Origin: Maribellus sediminis | GTDB taxonomy: Bacteria > Bacteroidota > Bacteroidia > Bacteroidales > Prolixibacteraceae | DNA length: 64,000 nt | Assembly: GCF_011799805.1 (NCBI RefSeq) | Contig: NZ_WXUB01000006.1 | Location: forward strand, 186,001 to 250,000 | Reading direction: 5' to 3' | Part shown: piece after piece, positions 28,264 through 35,194 of the stretch | How the letters are laid out: every line of letters starts with the position of its first letter | How positions within the stretch are numbered: position 1 is the first letter of the stretch | The notes under the pieces: model-generated | The model's database searches: none | What the model saw: only the letters and a program-made list of their open reading frames with translations | Told to the model about the DNA's origin: nothing | Translations under genes and position numbers: made by a program

Positions 28264-30156
28264 TTAGTTAAGCTGTAAAATAAAGGATTTTCCTTTTTTA
28301 TCAATCGTAATCTGCTGCCGGTCGTTGTCGTATTTCCACGAATCGGCTCCTTCAATGTTTTCGGGTTTCTTGTCGTAGTTAACACTAAAAGTGTAGCGGT
28401 GTTCCTTCTGCCCTTTTATTTCGATCGTTCTGCCGCTGTTTGTAACAGCAACTTCCACCGGAGTGTAGTAGAATCCATCACCAAGGGGCTCATAATAGCT
28501 CAGGGCTGCATCCTCATTTTTTAATACATACACCTGTATATTTTCTGAAAACTCCGTGGTATCGCCATTAGCCAGTGCCTGATTTGCGCTTGGATTAACG
28601 GGGATAATAACCACATCGGCATTTTTATTGATACTACCAATCTGTTCATCCAAAGTCAACTCCCTTTTTTCTTCCGGTTGTGGCTTTTCAGTTTTCACGA
28701 TTTCAGGTTGCTCAATATTTTCACAATTCTTTAATTCAACAGGCTTTCCGGTTCCGCTTTTCAACAGAACATTCTCCATGGTCCAGTTACTGGCATAGGT
28801 CAACTTTCCGCTTTCTTTGGCTTCAACAGAAACGTTTTTCCAATGGATATCATGAATCGGTTTTTCGGGATAGGCATTGGCATAAAAAGCCCGTTCGGCA
28901 TTCTCCACTTTTATGTCGCTCAGCGTAATATTTCTGAATTCAGGAATGCCTTTCTCTTCAGGTTCTACGCGCTGGCTCAGTACCCGCCACCGGTCTTTAA
29001 TTTCTTCTTCAGGAATATTATCGGGAATGGTGCAATAACTGTATTCAGGGTACCAATTCAGTTCGAAATGAAAAGGATTCGCCACATCTTTCATTTCAAT
29101 GTCGTGGAAATAGATGTTCTCGATCAATCCGCCGCGTACTTTTGCCGATTTAAAACGGATGCCAATATTGGTTCCAATGGCTTTCAATCCATAAACCTCG
29201 ATGTTTCGCATTCCTCCTGATGTTTCGCTACCAAGCGTGATTAAGCCGTGGCCTGAGCGTGTAATACAGTTGCGGTAAACTATGTTTTCTGCCGGGCGGT
29301 TAACGCGTAGTCCATCGGCATCTTTCCCTGCTTTTATACACAGGTTATCATCGTTGCAATCAATGTCGCAGTTTTCCACCAAAATATCTTTCGACGAGTC
29401 GGTATCGATCCCGTCGGAACTTGGTCCGTGGCCTCCAATATTGTTGCGTACAATCACGCCGTCAACATGAACCCTTGTACTATATGTCAGTGAAACGGTC
29501 CAGAACCCAGCGCGTTTAACTGTAAAATCTTTTAGCAACACATCTTCCGATTCCCAAATAACCACCGGGCGCACGCGTTCGCAATCGTAATCCACGGCCC
29601 AGCGAATGCCTTTGTCTTTGTATTCGCCCCACATTCCGCCGGTATATTTCGGATCGCCCCAAAATTTATCCCACCAGTATTTTCCATTGCCATCGATCAC
29701 GCCTTTACCGGTAATACGTACATTGCTTTCGTCGTAAACATTGATAAGCGCTGCCGGCCATTTCATTTCAATTCCTGCAATGCGGGTCCATAATCTCGGA
29801 TATTCGTTGTTATCCTGGACAGCCTGAATTACCACACCTTCACCGATGTTCAATTCTACATTCGATTTGACGAAAAGGGCCCCCGACAAATAAGTTCCTG
29901 CCGGAAAAATAACTTTACCTCCGCCTGCGTCTGCAGCGGCATCAATTGTCTTTTGAATGGCTTCGGTTGTCAATGTTTTCCCGTCGGCAACCGCACCAAA
30001 ATCTGCCACATTGAAAACGGCATCAGGAGTTTTCGCAAAAGAATCGCTGTAAAATATTGCTTCAAGTCGTTGTACCAGTTCACTTTTCTTTTCGGTAGAA
30101 CATGAAAACAACAAGCCGACCAGCATAATTGAAAGAAATAGTTTGTGTTTATTCAT
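28264..30156 (-). CDS. GH28 polygalacturonase-like lipoprotein with C-terminal extension
   Basis: A lipoprotein of about 630 residues from the ATG at 30156 (MNKHKLFLSIMLVGLLFSC); an ATG at 30180 adds eight. The right-handed beta-helix of GH28 covers about residues 50-480. In the longer numbering the catalytic set is DTD (259-261), NDD (D277, D278), GHG (H311) and RFK (R342, K344), so it should be active, probably an exo-acting galacturonosidase or RG-hydrolase. After the helix comes a 140-residue extension (from PQPEEKRELTLDEQ on), beta-rich and unrecognised, ending DKKGKSFILQLN; it may bind sugar. It lies 15 bases before the GH2 gene. Confidence 0.9.
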   Translation of the reverse strand: MNKHKLFLSIMLVGLLFSCSTEKKSELVQRLEAIFYSDSFAKTPDAVFNVADFGAVADGKTLTTEAIQKTIDAAADAGGGKVIFPAGTYLSGALFVKSNVELNIGEGVVIQAVQDNNEYPRLWTRIAGIEMKWPAALINVYDESNVRITGKGVIDGNGKYWWDKFWGDPKYTGGMWGEYKDKGIRWAVDYDCERVRPVVIWESEDVLLKDFTVKRAGFWTVSLTYSTRVHVDGVIVRNNIGGHGPSSDGIDTDSSKDILVENCDIDCNDDNLCIKAGKDADGLRVNRPAENIVYRNCITRSGHGLITLGSETSGGMRNIEVYGLKAIGTNIGIRFKSAKVRGGLIENIYFHDIEMKDVANPFHFELNWYPEYSYCTIPDNIPEEEIKDRWRVLSQRVEPEEKGIPEFRNITLSDIKVENAERAFYANAYPEKPIHDIHWKNVSVEAKESGKLTYASNWTMENVLLKSGTGKPVELKNCENIEQPEIVKTEKPQPEEKRELTLDEQIGSINKNADVVIIPVNPSANQALANGDTTEFSENIQVYVLKNEDAALSYYEPLGDGFYYTPVEVAVTNSGRTIEIKGQKEHRYTFSVNYDKKPENIEGADSWKYDNDRQQITIDKKGKSFILQLN

Positions 30157-30269
30157 ACTATTAAAATTGTTTGTTCTCAAAGGTATAGTATGGAACTCGC
30201 ATGTATTTTATTATCCTTTGGGGCATAACTATTTTACATGCTTGTTTCATAAGTTAAGTTTTTACAAAA

Positions 30270-32882
30270 TTAGTTACCGTCCGGTTTTAGCAACTCAAGT
30301 GACGGACTATCGGGCCACAAGAAACTTTCAAACGGATCGGGTTCTGAGGGATCAAATTTACCAAAATCATCTAAAACATATTTTTCCATATCCGGATTCT
30401 GGCTTAAAATTCCCTGCACCACACATTTCGCAAGTTCATAAGCTCCGTATGGATTGAAGTGCGTATTGTCGGCCAAAGGTTCTGTTTGGTTTGGAAATGT
30501 GTTGGCAGGATAATGCACAAAAGCCTTTTTCGAGCCCTCAACACCTAACGCTTCGTAAAAATCCTTACTCATTGCATTTAAGTCGATTAACGGAACATTT
30601 TCTTCTTTTGCCAGTTGTCGCATGGCATCAGGATACGCTTCAAGTGTATTCTCTATTTTTCCTTCAGCATCAAATTTTCGCCGGTTTGTTGAGGTCACCA
30701 AAACAGGTTTACCACCCCTCTTTCTCGCTTCGTTAATAAAGTACATTAATTCTTCCTGGTAAGTCGAAAAAGGATCAACATGATTTCCCCCCGGTTTCTG
30801 ATCGTTATGCGCAAATTCCATAAACAGGTAATCGCCCGGCTTCATCACGCTCAGAATTTTCTTCAGGCGATTTTCTCTTCTGAATGCTTTTAGTGTTTCA
30901 CCTGATTCAGCATAATTAGCAACAACAATTTCAGGTTTCAGAAAACGCGGAAACATTTGTCCCCACGAAGCCCAGGGCTCGTTTTCCTGATCGGTTACCG
31001 TTGAGTTACCCGCCAGAAAAATTACCGGCAAGTCATCGGCTTTTTCAATTTGAATAGATCGAACGGAAGGATTTTTGCCATTAAATTCCAAACTCAAACT
31101 TTTATCCCAATTCTTATAAGGCAACTCCCGCGATTTTAGCCGAATACTTTCAGTTGCATTTATTTGGGGCGAACGCACATCCACAACCATTGTTTTTGTA
31201 AGCGTTTCACCTTTATCAATTTCAATATTTTCAAGCATCAAACGACGTGATTCAGCTTTTACGGTGATTGCCGATTCATCGTCGGAGCTACCAAGTGCAA
31301 GGGTAATTTTGTATCGCCCCTCGGGAAGGTCGAGCTGAAAATAAAAGGGTGCTTCCGAACTTAATCCGTCACTCAAAAGTTCATCGTCAATGTTTTTTTG
31401 TTCGAAGGAATTGATTTCTCCAAAAGAAACGATTCCAAAACCTGTTTTATCCGAGTAGATCGTCTCAGTAGTAACCTGTGTGAATCCTTGTTTAACTTTT
31501 CCTTTTCCAAAATCGAAGTTCCAGGATTGAGACTTGGTTTCCTTATACAGCATGGTAGCGCTGTCGTTTATACGAATGTCGTTCGAATTTACCAGTTCCA
31601 TCATTTCGGCTCCGGCCAGTAGAACGGGACCGTAACCATGAGCAGCAAACACGTTTACCGGACGGTAGTAATAGAACGCCGGATCGAAACCCATTCCGGT
31701 ACCTACGCAGGTTCCTTCCACCTGTCCTTTTTCGTTCACTTTACTGGCCACGGCATTCCAGGCAAGGCACACCATTGGTCCGTAAACCTTAGCATCAACA
31801 TAGCCACGATTAATCGCCCGGGCTATGGAATAGGTATAAATGGCAGTTGCCGAAGTTTCGAGGTAGCTGTCGTTTCTGTCGATCAGCTGGTGCCAGAAAC
31901 CGGTTCCATCCTGGTAATTGGCAAGTCCTCGAATGTGCCTCTTCAACAAATCCAATACTTGATCGCGTCCCGGATGATCAGCCGGCAATACTTCCAGTAA
32001 TTCCACCATCGTCATTACTGCCCAGCCGTTAGCCCGTGCCCAGTGAAACTGCGGGTGCTCCTCCATTTCCTGAATCCAACCATGCATAAACAGGCCTTTA
32101 TCGTAGTTAAACATGCGTTTCCCGAATTGCAGCACCTGTTTCACCGCATCGTCGAAATACTTGGGATCATCGCTGTAGCTTCCCATTTGAGCCAGGGCCG
32201 GAACACTCATAAAGAGGTCATCGAGCCAAATTGAATTGGGCTGTGGCCGGTTACGTGCCAACGTTCCATCTTTCAAACGAAATTCCTTATTGCTGATGTA
32301 ATCGATGTAATTGTTGATCAGCCAGTCTGTTCCTTCAACTTTTCCGGCTCGCGTTGCCTTTATTATAGCTGCACAAATGGCCCCGCAATCGTCCAAAGCA
32401 TGCGGGTGAAGCGAACGTTCAAGCTGGAATTTGACATCCGGATTTTCCTTTTCGAATTTGGAAAAGGCTGCCAGTGCTTTCGATAAAAACTCCAGTCGCT
32501 CGCTTACATATTCCGAATACTTTTCATCACCGGTTTGTTGGGCAGCTAAAAGCATTCCCGCATAAGTTACACCCCACTCATAACTGTTCAGGCGAAAATC
32601 GCCCTGCTTCATAATACTATTCTGATCAGCTTTCGAGAAATCCGAAATCACTTCGCCTGATGTTCGATCAACCAGTTGCGCCGGAGTAACTTCGTCGAGA
32701 TAAGCGTAAATCCTGGATATTACCTGTTCAATGTCCTTGGTTTGAGGTGCTCCGTAAGCATGCGGATAATCGGGCTGCATGAGATGCAGCGGAGTTGTTA
32801 CATCATTTACTTTTTGTGCAAAGCCTCTATTCCAGGCCATTGTAACAATAAGGCAGCATAGAATAAGGTAGTTCGTTTTCAT
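30270..32882 (-). CDS. GH105-CE12 fusion enzyme for RG-I
   Basis: An 870-residue secreted protein combining two pectin activities. Residues 45-430 are a GH105/GH88-like (alpha/alpha)6 barrel with the catalytic pair in SIWLDDLFM (D221, D222) and HWARANGWAVM. Residues 445-615 form a beta-sandwich of the kind often placed before CE12. Residues 618-825 are an SGNH esterase: GNSTVT (S627, GNS instead of the usual GDS), FAHND (N693) and DNTHFNP (D805, H808). It would remove an unsaturated or terminal uronate and an acetyl group from the same oligosaccharide. Signal peptide ends NRGFAQ. A susD-type terminator lies 38 bases upstream, so it may have its own start point. Confidence 0.88.
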   Translation of the reverse strand: MKTNYLILCCLIVTMAWNRGFAQKVNDVTTPLHLMQPDYPHAYGAPQTKDIEQVISRIYAYLDEVTPAQLVDRTSGEVISDFSKADQNSIMKQGDFRLNSYEWGVTYAGMLLAAQQTGDEKYSEYVSERLEFLSKALAAFSKFEKENPDVKFQLERSLHPHALDDCGAICAAIIKATRAGKVEGTDWLINNYIDYISNKEFRLKDGTLARNRPQPNSIWLDDLFMSVPALAQMGSYSDDPKYFDDAVKQVLQFGKRMFNYDKGLFMHGWIQEMEEHPQFHWARANGWAVMTMVELLEVLPADHPGRDQVLDLLKRHIRGLANYQDGTGFWHQLIDRNDSYLETSATAIYTYSIARAINRGYVDAKVYGPMVCLAWNAVASKVNEKGQVEGTCVGTGMGFDPAFYYYRPVNVFAAHGYGPVLLAGAEMMELVNSNDIRINDSATMLYKETKSQSWNFDFGKGKVKQGFTQVTTETIYSDKTGFGIVSFGEINSFEQKNIDDELLSDGLSSEAPFYFQLDLPEGRYKITLALGSSDDESAITVKAESRRLMLENIEIDKGETLTKTMVVDVRSPQINATESIRLKSRELPYKNWDKSLSLEFNGKNPSVRSIQIEKADDLPVIFLAGNSTVTDQENEPWASWGQMFPRFLKPEIVVANYAESGETLKAFRRENRLKKILSVMKPGDYLFMEFAHNDQKPGGNHVDPFSTYQEELMYFINEARKRGGKPVLVTSTNRRKFDAEGKIENTLEAYPDAMRQLAKEENVPLIDLNAMSKDFYEALGVEGSKKAFVHYPANTFPNQTEPLADNTHFNPYGAYELAKCVVQGILSQNPDMEKYVLDDFGKFDPSEPDPFESFLWPDSPSLELLKPDGN

Positions 32883-32919
32883 AGTTAAAGGTTTTTAGCT
32901 AACTAATGCGTATAAAAAT

Positions 32920-32951
32920 AAAGATTCAGGAGTAATAACCCCTGAATCTTT
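32920..32951 (-). terminator. Terminator after the susD remnant
   Basis: AAAGATTCAGG and CCTGAATCTTT (32920-32930, 32941-32951) form a perfect 11-bp stem with a 10-base loop. On the minus strand it is followed by TTTATTTTTATA. It lies 23 bases after the stop of the susD remnant and before the GH105-CE12 start. Confidence 0.75.
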
Positions 32952-32973
32952 ACTAAAACTATCATTTTAATAA

Positions 32974-33108
32974 TCAATAACCCGGATTTTGCATAGATCG
33001 ATTAATTTTTTGACGATAATTTTCGAATGGTTGTTTTAATCCGTTTACACTGAGAACACGGCTTCGCAATAGCCTGCCTACAGCAATCACAGAGAATATG
33101 ACTAATCC
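32974..33108 (-). pseudogene. Remnant of a susD gene (3' end only)
   Basis: The minus strand reads LKQPFENYRQKINRSMQNPGY and then stop; the ending QNPGY-stop is the hallmark of SusD C-termini. The frame is open for 44 codons and is closed by an in-frame TAA at 33109-33111, so no full gene exists. The upstream codons (GLVIFSVIAVGRLLR) do not look like SusD, so the true remnant may be only about 25-30 codons. From 33112 to 33450 nothing is recognisable; several short frames are broken by stops. The intact terminator beyond it supports loss of a former SusC/D pair. Assignment is by eye. Confidence 0.5.
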
Positions 33109-33450
33109 TTAGTAACGAAACAGAACTTCCTGTTTCAGACTTTTTAAATAGATTCAGTGGTATTCAAAAATGAGACGGATAAAAATTCGGTGACCGGTCA
33201 GAGAATGCGGCCTCTCCTTAAGACTCTTATTCGTTACGAAGTGGTATTTCTTCCGGAGCGTGCAGCACAATGAATCAATATTCAAATCGATATCTCAGCG
33301 ATGATCGGACTGAAAGCAGTAGTGTCGGTTAAGGTTCGGTGCCAGCATTTCGAGCAGAATGACCGTCGGATCTTCTTCAACGTGGCCTCCGTTTCATTTT
33401 TTGGGGCTCCAAAATATTCTTTCCCCACGGAACTTCATGGAATTTCCGCT

Positions 33451-34923
33451 TTATTCGGTTTTTACGTCGGATGACCGATGTGAGAAAACCGGCTCTTTAG
33501 CGATTCCCGGCTCTTCAACTTCGAGCGATTTAAAAGAAGCGCCCTTTACATCATCCAGTACAATTGCAGTTCTGTAATCTTCTTTTTCGCAGATCAGTTG
33601 AACATTGTCGAATTCAATATTCTGAGCATGCCGAATGTAAAAGCCCCAGGCCGGTAGTTCCTTAAACATCGAAAACTCGGGGTATTTTTCAGCCAGTTCG
33701 GGAACCTTATCCAACTCATCGAGCCCAACTTTGGCATACAGCGGATTACCACCTCCCGGATAATGAATTTCTACATTTTCGAGCCGAACATTTTTAATCG
33801 CGACATCTGGCATGCCAACAATCGCAGCCGGCGAGATATTTCTGGGCAGATCTTCAACCGGCCCTTCGTAATTGTAACCTGCATCGGGTTTGGTGGCCGG
33901 AACTTCAGCATAAACATTCTTAATGCTGATGTTTTCCATCCTCCCCTTTTTCCCCGGTTTGCGTTCGCCAATGCGCAGAAAGATCACATTTCCGGTATGC
34001 AGCGATTTCAAACTATCAACTTCAATATTTTCTACAAAACCACCATCGACAGCCGCAAAAGTGATTGCCGAACGGTAGGTGTCGAAAACCGTGTTGTTGA
34101 TGATGCGGATATTTTTGAATCCTCCGTTTGACGCGGTTCCGAATTTAATACCGTTGGCACTTGTTCTGACGGTATTATTGTGAATAAAAACATTTTGGCA
34201 AATATGATCGGCACTGTGCGATTTCAGGCATATTCCGTCGTCGGCTGCATCAAAATATGAATCCCGGACAATAACACTGTCGCAATCCACAATATCAACA
34301 CCGTCGTTGTTCCAATACGATTTACTGTCGACTGTAATATTTTCGATCAACACATTTGTACACTGATCGTATTGCTGATTCCAACTAGCCGGATCCTTTA
34401 AAAAAATCCCACTGATCGTTACGTTCCGGCAACCTTTAAAATAGATATTCTGCGGGCGTATTCCTTCCCTCGGACGATCATACAACAAATCGTTGGGATC
34501 TTTAATTACTCCACGGTGAATCATCGACAAAACATTGTTGGCCACTTTATAACCCTGCCCGTCGATAACCCCTTTGCCGGTAATCCCGATGTTTTGCTGA
34601 TCAAAAGCGAAGATCAACGAAGTCCAGTAGCCGTGCCGATCATAATCAAAAGGATTGGTTGATCCAACAAGAATTGCACCTTCTTCCAACTGGATTGTCA
34701 CATCCGACTTCAGATAAACCGTTCCGGTGAGGTACCTGCCCACATAAAAAACAAGCCGGCCACCACCATTCTCATGAATGTAATCAATTGCTTTTTGAAT
34801 GGAACGCGTGTTCAATGTTGTGCCATTGGATTCGATTCCGAAAAATGAAGCTTTATAATCTTTGGCCTGCAAAGCAAAGCCACAAAAAATAAATACGAGC
34901 AGAAAACAGATTTTTGGTTTCAT
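33451..34923 (-). CDS. Atypical GH28-family beta-helix protein
   Basis: A 490-residue secreted protein (signal ending GFALQA). The N-terminus FGIESNGTTLNTRSIQKAIDYIHENGGGRLVF and GKGVIDGQG are standard GH28/pectate-helix elements. The acidic residues of the active site are partly present: NNDGVD (206-210) and ADDG (D228, D229). The GHG histidine is replaced by ANGIKFGT (256-263) and the R-x-K by RSAITF (284-289), so it departs from classical polygalacturonases. It may use other residues or a different linkage. It is the first gene on the minus strand and has a well-formed promoter; the terminator at 32920 would separate it from the genes downstream. Confidence 0.8.
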   Translation of the reverse strand: MKPKICFLLVFIFCGFALQAKDYKASFFGIESNGTTLNTRSIQKAIDYIHENGGGRLVFYVGRYLTGTVYLKSDVTIQLEEGAILVGSTNPFDYDRHGYWTSLIFAFDQQNIGITGKGVIDGQGYKVANNVLSMIHRGVIKDPNDLLYDRPREGIRPQNIYFKGCRNVTISGIFLKDPASWNQQYDQCTNVLIENITVDSKSYWNNDGVDIVDCDSVIVRDSYFDAADDGICLKSHSADHICQNVFIHNNTVRTSANGIKFGTASNGGFKNIRIINNTVFDTYRSAITFAAVDGGFVENIEVDSLKSLHTGNVIFLRIGERKPGKKGRMENISIKNVYAEVPATKPDAGYNYEGPVEDLPRNISPAAIVGMPDVAIKNVRLENVEIHYPGGGNPLYAKVGLDELDKVPELAEKYPEFSMFKELPAWGFYIRHAQNIEFDNVQLICEKEDYRTAIVLDDVKGASFKSLEVEEPGIAKEPVFSHRSSDVKTE

Positions 34924-34965
34924 AGGTTGTCAGGCTGGTGTTTTGTTTAAACTATTAGAATTCAA

Positions 34966-34996
34966 TAAAATTAGAGGAAGTTATTCTTAAACCAAA
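34966..34996 (-). promoter_or_regulatory. Promoter of the leading GH28 gene
   Basis: On the minus strand TTTG (34993-34996), a 19-base spacer and TAATTTTA (34966-34973) match the Bacteroidota promoter TTTG-N19-TAnnTTTG with one mismatch. A start about 7 bases on would give a leader of some 35 bases. The gap to the divergent plus-strand gene, 34997-35194, shows no second clear promoter. Confidence 0.55.
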
Positions 34997-35194
34997 ACAT
35001 TTATAATCAGAATATCAAAAACCATAAAAAAGAGCCTTTTCTCTATTTGAAACTGCCTGAAATAATTTCCGGGAATTACTTTTAAATGCAAGGAGGAAAA
35101 ATTAGCTTTAAGAACTTATATCCGGAAACCGCTTAAAAAATCGCTAAAGCGATCCAATCCGGATTTTGTAATAAACTGACTTAAACTAAACAAC

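Noticed and set aside
33112-33450. A hidden gene between the susD remnant and GH28
   Set aside because: All frames are short or broken by stops on both strands and nothing recognisable was found.
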